Shown in pieces: positions 33,921-47,851 of a DNA stretch of 64,000 nucleotides. The translations under genes were made by a program, and so were the position numbers. How positions within the stretch are numbered: the stretch's first letter is position 1; every line of letters begins with the position of its first letter. The stretch is from the NCBI GenBank assembly GCA_035771175.1, contig JAYMFD010000872.1, positions 1 to 64,000 on the forward strand, given 5' to 3'. The notes beneath the pieces are model-generated. The model ran no database searches. It was given only the letters and a program-made list of their open reading frames with translations, and had not been told where the DNA came from. Source of the DNA: Paratinospora sagittata (taxonomy: Eukaryota; Streptophyta; Magnoliopsida; Ranunculales; Menispermaceae).

Positions 33921-36569
33921 TATTTGAGCGAGTCCCAATATCCTACTAAGAACCCCCGGAATAAATGGAACTCCGTGCCAATATCTCGGTGAATTTTTGA
34001 CCCCCAAATCTAAAATTTTGGTTTAAATGAACTAAATACACTTAGAAAAAGTAATTGAGGCAAACGCGACCAATCCACCGAATTGCTTTCTTCTCCAACT
34101 CTTTGAGCGAGTCCCAATATCCTACAAGCAACCCCCCAAAATAGATGGAACTCCGTTCCAATATCCCGATGAATTTTTGACCCCTAAATCTCAAATTTTG
34201 GTTTAAACGAACTAAATTTACTTAGAAAATGTGTTTGAGGCAATCGCAACCAATCCACCGGATTGCTTTCTCCACCAAGTCTTTTGAGCGAGTCCCAATA
34301 TCCTTCTAGGAACCCCCGGAATAGATGGAACTCCGTTCCAATATCCCGATCAATTTTTGACCACTAAATCTCAAATTTTGGTTTAAATGAACTAAATTTA
34401 CTTAGGAAATGTGTTTGAGGCAATCGCGACCAATCCACCGGATTGCTTTCTCCACCTACTCTTTGAGCGACTCCTAATATCCTTCTTGGAACCCCCGAAA
34501 TAGTTGGAACTCCGTTCCAATATCCCGGTGAATTTTTGACCCCCAAATCTAAAATTTTGGTTTAAATGAACTAAATATACATAGAAAATGTGTTTGAGGC
34601 AATCGCAACCAATCCACCGGATTGCTTTCTCCACCAAGTCTTTGAGCGAGTCCCAATATCCTTCTAGGAACCCCCGGAATAGATGGAACTCCGTTCCAAT
34701 ATCCCGATCAATTTTTGACCACTAAATCTCAAATTTTGGTTTAAATGAACTAAATTTACTTAGGAAATGTGTTTGAGGCAATCGCGTCCACTCCACCGGA
34801 TTGCTTTCTCCACCTACTCTTTGAGCGAGTCCTAATATCCTTCTAGCAACCCCCCAGAATAGATGGAACTCCGTTCCAATATCCCGATGAATTTTTGACC
34901 CCTAAATCTCAAATTTTGGTTAAAATGAACTAAATTTACTTAGGAAATGTGTTTGAGGCAATCGCGACCAATCCACCATATTGTTTTCTCCACCAACTAT
35001 TTGAGCGAGTCCCAATATCCTTCAAGCACCCCCCAGAATAGTTGGAACTCCGTTCCAATATTCCGATGAATTTTTGACCACTAAATCTCAAATTTTGGTT
35101 TAAATGAACTAAATTTACTTTGAAATTTGTTTGAGGCAATCGCGAGCAATCCACCAGATTGCTCTCTTCACCAACTCTTTGATCGAGTCCCAATATCCTT
35201 CTAGGAAACCCCGAAATAGATGGAACTCCATTCCAATATCCCGGTGAATTTTTGACCCCCAAATCTAAATTTTGGTTTAAATGAACTAAATATACTTAGA
35301 AAAAGTGTTTGAGGCAATCGCGACCAATCCACCGGATTGCTTTCTCTACCAACTCCTTGAGCGAGTCCCAATAGCCTTTTAGGAACCCCCGGAATAGATG
35401 GAACTCCGTTCCAATATCCCGGAGAATTTTTGACCCCCAAATCTAAAATTTTGGTTTAAATGAACTAAAGTTACTTAGAAAAAGTAATTGAGGCAAACGC
35501 GACCAATCCACCGTATTGCTTTCTCCACCAACTCCTTGAGCGAGTCCCAATATAATTCAAGCAACCCCCCGGAATAGATGGAACTCCATTCCAATAACCC
35601 GGTGAATTTTTCACCCCCAAATCTAAATTTTGGTTTAATTGAACTAAATTTACTTAGAAAATTTGTTTGAGGCAATCGCGAGCAATCCACCAGATTGTTT
35701 TCTCTACCAACTCTTTAATCGAGTCCCAATATCCTTCTGGGAACCCCCAGAATAGATGGAACTCCATTCCAATATCCCGGTGAATTTTTCACCCCCAAAT
35801 CTAAATCTTGGTTTAAATGAACTAAATATACTTAGAAAAAGTGTTTGAGGCAATCGCGACCAATCCACCGAATTGCTTTCTCTACCAACTCCTTGAGCGA
35901 GTCCCAATATCCTTCAAGCAACCCCAAGAATAGATGGAACTCCGTTTCAATATCCCGATAAATTTTTGACCCCCAAATCTAAAATTTTGGTTTAAATGAA
36001 CTAAATTTACTTAGAAAAAGTAATTGAGGCAAACGGGACCAATCCACAGTATTGCTTTCTCCACCAACTCCTTGAGCGAGTCCCAATATAATTCAAGCAA
36101 CCCCCCGGAATAGATGGAACTCCGTTTCAATATCCCGATGAATTTTTGAAAACCAAATCTAAAATTTTGGTTTAAATAAACTAAATTTACTTAGAAAATG
36201 TGTTTGAGGCAATCGCGACCAATCCACCGTATTGCTTTCCCTACCAACTCTTTGACCGAGTCCCAATATCCTTCTAGCACCCCCCAGAATAGATGGAACT
36301 CCGTTCCAATATCCCGATAAATTTTTGAACCCTAAATCTCAAATTTTGGTTTAAATGATCTAAATTTACTTAGAAAATGTGTTTGAGGCAATCGCGACCA
36401 ATCCACCGTATTGCTTTCTCCACCAACTCTTTGATCTAGTCCCAATATCCTTCTAGCACCCCCTAGAATAGATGGAACTCCGTTCCAATATCCCGATGAA
36501 TTTTTGACCCCTAAATCTCAAATTTTGGTTTAAATGAACTAAATTTACTTAGGAAATGTGTTTGAGGCA

Positions 36570-38006
36570 ATAGCGACCAATCCACCGGATTGTTTTCTCC
36601 CCCTACTCTTTGAGCGAGTCCTAATATCCTTCTAGCAACCCCCCCAGAATAGATGGAACTCCGTTCCAATATCCCGATGAATTTTTGACCCCTAAATCTC
36701 AAATTTTGGTTTAAATGAACTAACTTTACTTAGAAAATGTGTTTGAGGCAATCGCTACCAATCCACCAGTTTGCTTTCTCCACCAACTCTTTGAGCGAGT
36801 CCCAATATCCTTTTAAGAATCCCCGGAATAAATGGAACTCCGTTCCAATATCCCGGTGAATTTTTGACCCCCAAATCTAAAATTTTGGTTTAAATGAACT
36901 AAATATACTTAAAAAAAGTAATTTAGGCAAACGCGACCAATCCACCGGATTGCTTTCTTCTCCAACTCTTTGAGCGAGTCTCAATATCCTTCAAGCAACC
37001 CCCCAAAATAGATGGAACTCCGTTCCAATATCCCGATGAATTTTTGACCCCTAAATCTCAAATTTTGTTTTAAACGAACTAAATTTACTTAGAAAATGTG
37101 TTTGAGGCAATCGCAACCAATCCACCGGATTGCTTTTTCCACCAAGTCTTTGAGCGAGTCCCAATATCCTTCTAGGAACCCCCGGAATAGATGGAACTCC
37201 GTTCCGATATCCCGATCAATTTTTGACCACTAAATCTCAAATCTTGGTTTAAATGAACTAAATTTAAATAGGAAATGTGTTTGAGGCAATAGCGACCAAT
37301 CCACCGTATTGCTTTCTCCCCCTACTCTTTGAGCGAGTCCTAATATCCTTCTAGCAACCCCCCAGAATAGATGGAACTCCGTTCCAATATCCCGATGAAT
37401 TTTTGACCCCTAAATCTCAAATTTTGGTTTAAATGAACTAACTTTACTTAAAAAATGTGTTTGAGGCAATCGCTACCAATCCACCAGTTTGCTTTCTCCA
37501 CCAACTCTTTGAGCGAGTCCCAATATCCTTCTAAGAACCCCCGGAATAAATGGAACTCCGTGCTAATATCCCGGTGAATTTTTGACCCCCAAATCTAAAA
37601 TTTTGGTTTAAATGAACTAAATATACTTAGAAAAAGTAATTGAGGCAAACGCGACCAATCCACCGTATTGCTTTCTTCTCCAACTCTTTGAGCGAGTCCC
37701 AATATCCTACAAGCAACCCCCCAAAATAGGTGGAACTCCGTTCCAATAACCCGATGAATATTTGACCCCTAAATCTCAAATTTTGGTTTAAACGAACTAA
37801 ATTTACTTAGAAAATGTGTTTGAGGCAATCGCAACCAATCCACCGGATTGCTTTCTCCACCAAGTCTTTGAGCGAGTCCCAATATCCTTCTAGGAACCCC
37901 CGGAATAGATGGAACTCCGTTCCAATATCCCGATCAATTTTTGACCACTAAATCTCAAATTTTGGTTTAAATGAACTAAATTTACGTAGGAAATGTGTTT
38001 GAGGCA
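36570..38006. repeat. Two further tandem A-B-C-D 4-monomer units
   Basis: Units start at 36,570 and 37,289, with the same four diagnostic monomers in the same order as at 24,087. They are followed by another A-like monomer with CACCTACTC. Confidence 0.72.
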
Positions 38007-41000
38007 ATCGCGACCAATCCACCGATTGCTTTCTCCACCTACTCTTTGAGCGACTCCTAATATCCTTCTTGGAACCCTCGGAATAGTTGGAACTCCCTTC
38101 CAATATCCCGGTGAATTTTTGACACCCAAATCTAAAAGTTTGGTTTAAATGAACTAAATTTACTTAGAAAATGTGTTTGAGGAATCGCAACCAATCCACC
38201 GGATTGCTTTCTCCACCAAGTCTTTGAGCGACTCCCAATATCCTTCTAGGAACCCCCGGAATAGATGGAACTCCGTTCCAATATCCCGATCAATTTTTGA
38301 CCGCTAAATCTCAAATTTTGGTTTAAATGAACTAAATTTACTTAGGAAATGTGTTTGAGGCAATCGCGACCACTCCACCAGATTGCTTTCTCCACCTACT
38401 ATTTGAGCGAGTCCTAATATCCTTCTAGCAACCCCCCAGAATAGATGGAACTCCGTTCCAATATCCCGATTAATTTTTGACCCCTAAATCTCAAATTTGG
38501 GTTAAAATGAACTAAATTTACTTAGGAAATATGTTTGAGGCAATCGCGACCAATCCACCATATTTTTTCTCCACCAACTATTTGAGCGAGTCCCAATATC
38601 CTTCAAGCACCCCCCAGAATAGATGGAACTCCGTTTCAATATCCCGATGAATTTTTGACCACTAAATCTCAAATTTTGGTTTAAATGAACTAAATTTACT
38701 TTGAAAATTTGTTTGAGGCAATCGCGAGCAATCCACCAGATTGCTCTCTTCACCAACTCTTTGATCGAGTCCCAATATCCTTCTAGGAAACCCCGGAATA
38801 GATGGAACTCCATTCCAATATCCCGGTGAATTTTTGACCCCCAAATCTAAATTTTGGTTTAAATGAACTAAATATACTTAGAAAAAGTGTTTGAGGCAAT
38901 CGCGACCAATCCACCGGATTGCTTTCTCTACCAACTCTTTGAGCGAGTCCCAATATCCTACAAGCAACCCCCCAAAATAGGTGGAACTCCGTTCCAATAA
39001 CCCGATGAATTTTTGACCACTAAATCTCAAATTTTGGTTTAAACGAACTAAATTTACTTAGAAAATGTGTTTGAGGCAATCGCGACCAATCCACCGTATT
39101 GCTTTCTCCACCAACTCTTTGAGCGAGTCCCAATAACCTTTAAGCAACCCCCAGAATAGATCGAACTCCGTTCCAATATCCCGATGAATTTTTGAACCCT
39201 AAATCTCAAATTTTGGTTTAAATGAACCAAATTTACTTAGAAAATGTGTTTGAGGCAATCGCGACCAATGCACCGTATTGCTTTCTCCACCAACTATTTG
39301 AGCGAGTCCCAATATCCTTCTACCACCCCCCAGAATAGATGGAACTCCGTTCCAATATCCCGATGAATTTTTGAACCCTAAATCTCAAATTTTGGTTTAA
39401 ATGAACTAAATTTACTTAGAAAATGTGTTTGAGGCAATCGCGACCAATGCACCGTATTGCTTTCTCCACCAACTATTTGAGCGAGTCCCAATATCCTTCT
39501 ACCACCCCCCAGAATAGATGGAACTCCGTTCCAATATCCCGATGAATTTTTGACCCCCAAATCTAAAATTTTGGTTTCAATGAACTAAATTTACTTAGAA
39601 AAAGTAATTGAGGCAAACGCGACCAATCCACCGTATTGCTTTCTCCACCAACTCCTTGAGCGAGTCGCAATATAATTCAAGCAACCCCCCGGAATACATG
39701 GAACTCCATTCCAATAACCCGGTGAATTTTTCACCCCCAAATCTAAAGTTTGGTTTAAATGAACTAAATATACTTAGAAAAAGTGTTTGAGGCAATCGCG
39801 ACCAATCCGTCGGATTGCTTTCTCTTCCAACTCCTTGAGCGAGTCCCAATATCCATCAAGCAACCCCCAAAATAGATGGAACTCCGTTTCAATATCTAGA
39901 TAAATTTTTGACGCCCAAATCTAAAATTTTGGTTTAAATGAACTAAATTTACTTAGAAAATGTGTTTGAGGATATCGCGACCAATCCACCGTATTGCTTT
40001 CTCCACCAACTCTTTGAGCGAATCCCAATATCCTTTAAGCACACCCCAGAATAGATGGAACTCCGTTCCAATATCCCGATGAATTTCTGACCCCAAAATC
40101 TAAAATTTTGGTTTAAATGAACTAAATTTACATAGAAAATGTGTTTGAGGCACTCGCGACCAATCCACCATATTGTTTTCTCCACCAACTATTTGAGCGA
40201 GTCCCAATATCCTTCTAGCACCCCCCAGAATAGATGGAACTCTGTTCCAATATCCCGATGAATTTTTGACCACTAAATCTCAAATTTTGGTTTAAATGAA
40301 CTAAATTTAATTTGAAAATTTGTTTGAGGCAATCGCGAGCAATCCACCAGATTGCTTTCTTCACCAACTCTTTGATCGAGTCCCAATATCCTTCTAGGAA
40401 CCCCCGGAATAGATGGAACTCCATTCCAATATCCCGGTGAATTTTTCACCCCCAAATCTAAATTTTGGTTTAAATGAACTAAATATACGTAGAAAAAGTG
40501 TTTGAGGCAATCGCGACCAATCCACCGGATTGCTTTCTCTACCAACTCCTTGAGCGAGTCCCAATATCCTTCAAGCAACCCCCAGAATAGATGGAACTCT
40601 GTTTCAATATCCCGATTAATTTTTGACCCCCAAATCTAAAATTTTGTTTTAAATGAACTAAATTTGCTTAGAAAATGTGTTTGAGGCAATCGAGACCAAT
40701 CCACCGTATTGCTTTCTCCACCAACTATTTGAGCGAGTCCCAATATCCTTCTAGCACCCCCAAGAATAGATGGAACTCCGTTCCAATATCCCGATTAATT
40801 TTTGACCCCCAAATCTAAAATTTTGGTTTAAATGAACTAAATTTACTTAGAAAAAGTAATTTAGGCAAACGCGAACAATCCACCGTATTGCTTTCTCCAC
40901 CAACTCCTTGAGCGAGTCCCAATATAATTCAAGCAACCCCCCGGAATAGATGGAACTCCATTCCAATAACCCGGTGAATTTCTCACCCCCAAATCTAAAT

Positions 41001-43014
41001 TTTGGTTTAAATGAACTAAATATACTTAGAAAAAGTGTTTGAGGCAATCGCGACCAATCCACCGGATTGCTTTCTCTACCAACTCCTTGAGCGAGTCCCA
41101 ATATCCATCAAGCAACCCCCAGAATAGATGGAACTCCGTTTCAATATCCCGATAAATTTTTGACCCCCAAATCCAAAATTTTTGTTTAAATGAACTAAAT
41201 TTACTTAGAAAATGTGTTTGAGGAAATCGCGACCAATCCACCGTAATGCTTTCTCCACCAACTCTTTGAGCGAATCCCAATATCCTTTAAGCACCCCCCA
41301 GAATAGATGGAACTCCGTTCCAATATCCCGATGAATTTCTGACCTCCAAATCTAAAATTTTGGTTTAAATGAACTAAATTTACATAGAAAATGTGTTTGA
41401 GGCAATCGCGACCAATCCACCATATTGTTTTCTCCACCAACTATTTGAGCGAGTCCCAATATCCTTCTAGCACCCCCCAGAATAGATGGAACTCCGTTCC
41501 AACATCCCGATGAATTTTTGACCACTAAATCTCAAATTTTGGTTTAAATGAACTAAATTTACTTTGAAAATTTGTTTGAGGCAATCGCGAGCAATCCACC
41601 AGATTGTTTTCTCCACCAACTCTTTGATCGAGTCCCAATATCCTTCTAAGAACCCCCGGAATAGATGGAACTCCATTCCAATATCCCGGTGAATTTTTTC
41701 ACCCCCAAATCTAAATTTTAGTTTAAATGAACTAAATATACTTAAAAAAAGTGTTTGAGGCAATAGCGACCAATCCACCGGATTGCTTTCTCTACCAACT
41801 CCTTGAGCGAGTCCCAATATCCTTCAAGCAACCCCCAGAATAGATGGAACTCCGTTTCAATATCCCGATAAATTTTTGACCCCCAAATCTAAAATTTTGG
41901 TTTAAATGAACTAAATTTACTTAGAAAATGTGTTTGAGGAAATCGCGACCAATCCACCGTATTGCTTTCTCCACCAACTCTTTGAGCGAATCCCAATATC
42001 CTTTAAGCACCCCCAGATTAGATGGAACTCCGTTCCAATATCCCGATAAATTTTTGACCCCCAAATCTAAAATTTTGGTTTAAATGAACTATATTTACAT
42101 AGAAAATGTGTTTGAGGCAATCGCGACCAATCCACCGTATTGCTTTCTCCACCAACTCTTTGAGCGAATCCCAATATCCTTTAAGCACCCCCCAGAATAG
42201 ATGGAACTCCGTTCCAATATCCCGATGAATTTTTGACCCCCAAATCTAATATTTTGGTTTAAATGAACTAAATTTACATAGAAAATGTGTTTGAGGCAAT
42301 CGCGACCAATCCACCGTATTGCTTTCTCCACCAACACTTTGAGCGAGTCCCAATATCCTTTAAGCAACCCCCAGAATAGATGGAACTTCGTTTCAATATC
42401 CCGATGAATTTTTGAAAACCAAATCTAAAATTTTGGTTTAATTAAACTAAATTTACTTAGAAAATGTGTTTGAGGCAATCGCGACCAATCCACCGTATTG
42501 CTTTCCCTACCAACTCTTTGACCGAGTCCCAATATCCTTCTAGCACCCCCCAGAATAGATGGAACTCCGTTCCAATATCCCGATGAATTTTTGAACCCTA
42601 AATCTCAAATTTTGGTTTAAATGAACTAAATTTACTTAGAAAATGTGTTTGAGGCAATCGCGACCAATGCACCGTATTGCTTTCTCCACCAACTATTTGA
42701 GCGAGTCCCAATATCCTTCTAGCACCCCCCAGAATAGATGGAACTCCGTTCCAATATCCCGATGAATTTTTGACCCCCAAATCTAAAATTTTGGCTTCAA
42801 TGAACTAAATTTACTTAGAAAAAGTAATTGAGGCAAACGCGACCAATCCACCGTATTGCTTTCTCCACCAACTCCTTGAGCGAGTCCCAATATAATTCAA
42901 CCAACCCCCCGAAATAGATGGAACTCCATTCCAATAACCCGGTGAATTTTTCACCCCCAAATCTAAATTTTGGTTTAAATGAACTAAATATACTTAGAAA
43001 AAGTGTTTGAGGCA

Positions 43015-43732
43015 ATAGCGACCAATCCATCGGATTGCTTTCTCCCCCTACTCTTTGAGCGAGTCCTAATATCCTTCTAGCAACCCCCCAGAATAGATGG
43101 AACTCCGTTCCAATCTCCCGATGAATTTTTGACCCCTAAATCTCAAATTTTGGTTTAAATGAACTAACTTTACTTAGAAAATGTGTTTGAGGCAATCGCT
43201 ACCAATCCACCAGTTTGCTTTCTCCACCAACTCTTTTAGCGAGTCCCAATATCCTTCTAAGAACCCCCGGAATAAATGGAACTCCGTTCCAATATCCCGG
43301 TGAATTTTTTACCCCCAAATCTAAAATTTTGGTTTAAATGAACTAAATATACTTAAAAAAAGTAATTGAGGCAAACGCGGCCAATCCACCGGATTGCTTT
43401 CTTCTCCAACTCTTTGAGCGAGTCCCAATATCCTTCAAGCAACCCCCCAAAATAGATGGAACTCCGTTCCAATATCCCGATGAATTTTTGACAACTAAAT
43501 CTCAAATTTTGGTTTAAACGAACTAAATTTACTTAGTAAATGTGTTTGAGGCAGTCGCAACCAATCCACCGGATTGCTTTCTCCACCAAGTCTTTGAGCG
43601 AGTCCCAATATCCTTCTAGGAACCCCCGGAATAGATGGAACTCCGTTCCGATATCCCGATCAATTTTTGACCACTAAATCTCAAATTTTGGTTTAAATGA
43701 ACTAACTTTACATAGGAAATGTGTTTGAGGCA
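43015..43732. repeat. Isolated A-B-C-D 4-monomer unit
   Basis: One 718-bp unit in the same order, flanked on both sides by other monomer types except for a following A monomer at 43,733. Confidence 0.7.
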
Positions 43733-46700
43733 ATAGCGACCAATCCACCGTATTGCTTTCTCCCCCTACTCTTTGAGCAAGTCCTAATATCCTTCTAGCA
43801 ACCCCCCAGAATAGGTGGAACTTCGTTCCAATATCCCGATGAATTTTTGACCCCTAAATCTCAAATTTTGGTTAAAATGAACTAAATTTACTTAGGAAAT
43901 GTGTTTGAGGCAATCGCGACCAATCCACCATATTGTTTTCTCCACCAACTATTTGAGCGAGTCCCAATATCCTTCAAGCACCCCCCAGAATAGATGGAAC
44001 TCCGTTCCAATATCCCGATGAATTTTTGACCACTAAATCTCAAATTTTGGTTTAAATGAACTAAATTTACTTTGAAAATTTGTTTGAGGCAATCGCGAGC
44101 AATCAACCAGATTGCTCTCTTCACCAACTCTTTGATCGAGTCCCAATTCCTTCTAGGAAACCCCGGAATAGATGGAACTCCATTCCAATATCCCGGTGAA
44201 TTTTTGACCCCCAAATCTAAATTTTGGTTTAAATGAACTAAATATACTTAGAAAAAGTGTTTGAGGCAATCGCGACCAATCCACCGGATTGCTTTCTCTA
44301 CCAACTCCTTAAGCGAGTCCCAATACCCTTCAAGCAACCCCCAGAATAGATGGAACTCCGTTTCAATATCCCGATTAATTTTTGACCCCCAAATCTAAAA
44401 ATTTGGTTTAAATGAACTAAATTTACTTAGAAAATGTGTTTGAGGCAAGCGCGACCAATCCACCGTATTGCTTTCTCCACCAACTATTTGAGCGAGTCCC
44501 AATATCCTTCTAGCACCCCCCCAGAATAGATGGAACTCCGTTCCAATATCCCGATGAATTTTGGACCCCCAAATCTAAAATTTTGGTTTAAATGAACTAA
44601 ATTTACTTAGAAAAAGTAATTGAGGCAAACGCGACCAATCCACCGTATTGCTTTCTCCACCAACTCTTTAAGTGAATCCCAATATCCTTTAAGCACCCCC
44701 CAGAATAGATGGAACTCCGTTCCAATATCCCGATGAATTTTTGACCCCCAAATCTAATATTTTGGTTTAAATGAACTAAATTTAAATAGAAAATGTGTTT
44801 GAGGCAATCGCGACCAATCCACCATATTGTTTTCTCCACCAACTATTTGAGCGAGTCCCAATATCCTTCTAGCACCCCCCAGAATAGATGGAACTCCGTT
44901 CCAATATCCCGATGGATTTTTGACCACTAAATCTTAAATTTTGGTTTAAATGAACTAAATTTACTTTGAAAATTTGTTTGAGGCAATCGCGAGCAATCCA
45001 CCAGATTGCTCTCTTCACCAACTCTTTGATCGAGTCCCAATATCCTTCTAGGAACCCCCGGAATAGATGGAACTCCATTCCAATATCCCGGTGAATTTTT
45101 GACCCCCAAATCTAAATTTTGGTTTAAATGAACTAAATATACTTAGAAAAAGTGTTTGAGGCAATCGCGACCAATCCACCGGATTGCTTTCTCTACCAAC
45201 TCCTTGAGCGAGTCCCAATATCCTTTTAGGAACCCCCGGAATAGATGGAACTCCGTTCCAATATCCCGGTGAATTTTTGACCCCCAAATCTAAAATTTTG
45301 GTTTAAATGAACTAAATATACTTAGAAAAAGTAATTGAGGCAAACGCGACCAATCCACCGGATTGCATTCTCCACCAACTCCATGAGCGAGTCCCAATAT
45401 AATTCAAGCAACCCCCCAGAATAGATGGAACTCCGTTCCAATATCCCGATGAATTTTTGACCACTAAATCTCAAATTTTGGTTTAAATGAACTAAATTTA
45501 CTTAGAAAATTTGTTGGAGGCAATCGCGAGCAATCCACCAGATTGTTTTCTCCACCAACTCTTTGATCGAGTCCCAATATCCTTCTAGGAACCCCCGGAA
45601 TAGATGGAAGTCCATTCCAATATCCCGGTGAATTTTTCACCCCCAAATCTAAATTTTGGTTTAAATGAACTAAATATACTTAGAAAAAGTGTTTGAGGCA
45701 ATCGCGACCAATCCACCGGATTGCTTTCTCTACCAACTCCTTGAGCGAGTCCCAATATCCTTCAGGCAACCCCAAGAATAGATGGAACTCCGTTTTAATA
45801 TCCCGATAAATTTTTAACCCCCAAATCTAAAATTTTGGTTTAAATGAACTAAATTTACTTAGAAAATGTGTTTGAGGAAATCGCGACCAATCCACCGGAT
45901 TGCTTTCTCCCCCTACTCTTTGAGCGAGTCCTAATATCCTTCTAGCAACCCCCCAGAATAGATGGAACTCCGTTCCAATATCCCGATGAATTTTTGACCT
46001 CTAAATCTCAAATTTTGGTTTTAATGAACTAACTTTACTTAGAAAATGTGTTTGAGGAAATCGCGACCAATCCACCGTATTGCTTTCTCCACCAACTCTT
46101 TGAGCGAATCCCAATATCCTTTAAGCACCCCCAGATTAGATGGAACTCCGTTCCATTATTCTGATAAATTTTTGACCCGCAAATCTAAAATTTTGGTTTA
46201 AATGAACTATATTTACTTAGAAAATGTGTTTGAGGGAATCGCGACCAATCCACCGGATTGCTTTCTCCCCCTACTCTTTGAGCGAGTCCTAATATCCTTC
46301 TAGCAACCCCCCAGAATAGATGGAACTCCGTTCCAATATCCCGATGAATTTTTGACCCCTAAATCTAAAATTTTGGTTTAAATGAACTAACTTTACTTAG
46401 AAAATTTGTTTGAGGAAATCGCGACCAATCCACCGTATTGCTTTCTCCACCAACTCTTTGAGCGAATCCAAATATCCTTTAAGCACCCCCCAGAATAGAT
46501 GGAACTCCGTTCCAATATCCCGATGAATTTTTGACCCCCAAATCTAATATTTTGGTTTAAATGAACTAAATTTAGATAGAAAATGTGTTTGAGGCAATCG
46601 CGACCAATCCACCGTATTCCTTTCTCCACCAACTCTTTGAGCGAGTCCCAATATCCTTTAAGCAACCCCCAGAATAGATGGAACTCCGTTTCAATATCCC

Positions 46701-47133
46701 GATGAATTTTTGAAAACCAAATCTAAAATTTTGGTTTAAATAAACTAAATTTACTTAGAAAATGTGTTTGAGGCAATCGCGACCAATCCACCGTATTGCT
46801 TTCCCTACCAACTCTTTGACCGAGTCCCAATATCCTTCTAGCACCCCCCAGAATAGATGGAACTCCGTTCCAATATCCCGATGAATTTTTGAACCCTAAA
46901 TCTCAAATTTTGGTTTAAATGAACTAAATTTACTTAGAAAATGTGTTTAAGGCAATCGCGACCAATCCACCGTATTGCTTTCTCCACCAACTCTTTGACC
47001 GAGTCCCAATATCCTTCTAGCACCCCCCAGAATAGATGGAACTCCGTTCCAATATCCCGATGAATTTTTGGCCCCTAAATCTCAAACTTTGGTTTAAATG
47101 AACTAAATTTACTTAGGAAATGTGTTTGAGGCA

Positions 47134-47851
47134 ATAGCGACCAATCCACCGGATTGCTTTCTCCCCCTACTCTTTGAGCGAGTCCTAATATCCTTCTAAC
47201 AACCCCCCAGAATAGATGGAACTCCGTTCCAATATCCCGATAAATTTTTGACCCCTAAATCTCAAATTTTGGTTTAAATGAACTAACTTTACTTAGAAAA
47301 TGTGTTTGAGGCAATCGCTACCAATCCACCAGTTTGCTTTCTCCACCAACTCTTTGAGCGAGTCCCAATATCCTTCTAAGAACCCCCGGAATAAATGGAA
47401 CTCCGTTCCAATATCCCGGTGAATTTTTGACCTCCAAATCTAAAATTTTGGTTTAAATGAACTAAATATACTTAGAAAAAATAATTGAGGCACACGCGAC
47501 CAATCCACCGGATTGCTTTCTTCTCCAACTCTTTGAGCGAGTCCCAATATCCTTCAAGCAACCCCCCAAAATAGATGGAACTCCGTTCCAATATCCCGAT
47601 GAATTTTTGACCCCTAAATCTCAAATTTTGGTTTAAACGAACTAAATTTACTTAGAAAATGTGTTTGACGCAATCGCAACCAATCCACCGGATTGCTTTC
47701 TCCACCATGTCTTTGAGCGAGTCCCAATATCCTTCTAGGAACCCCCGGAATAGATGGAACTCCGTTCCAATATCCCGATGAATTTTTGACCACTAAATCT
47801 CAAATTTTGGTTCAAATGAACTTAATTTACTTAGGAAATGTGTTTGAGGCA
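47134..47851. repeat. Isolated A-B-C-D 4-monomer unit near the end of the second domain
   Basis: A 718-bp unit with A (GCAATAGCGACC), B (GCAATCGCTACC), C (AATAATTGAGGCACACGCG, a mutated form) and D (CACCATGTCTTTGAG, mutated). It is the last such unit before the satellite changes subtype. Confidence 0.7.

Noticed and set aside
33762..34007. Open frame joining satellite translation to the integrase C-terminal tail.
   Set aside because: This is the outer edge of the 5' LTR (U3), which repeats the coding tail, read through into the flanking satellite. It is an accident of insertion, not a host fusion gene.
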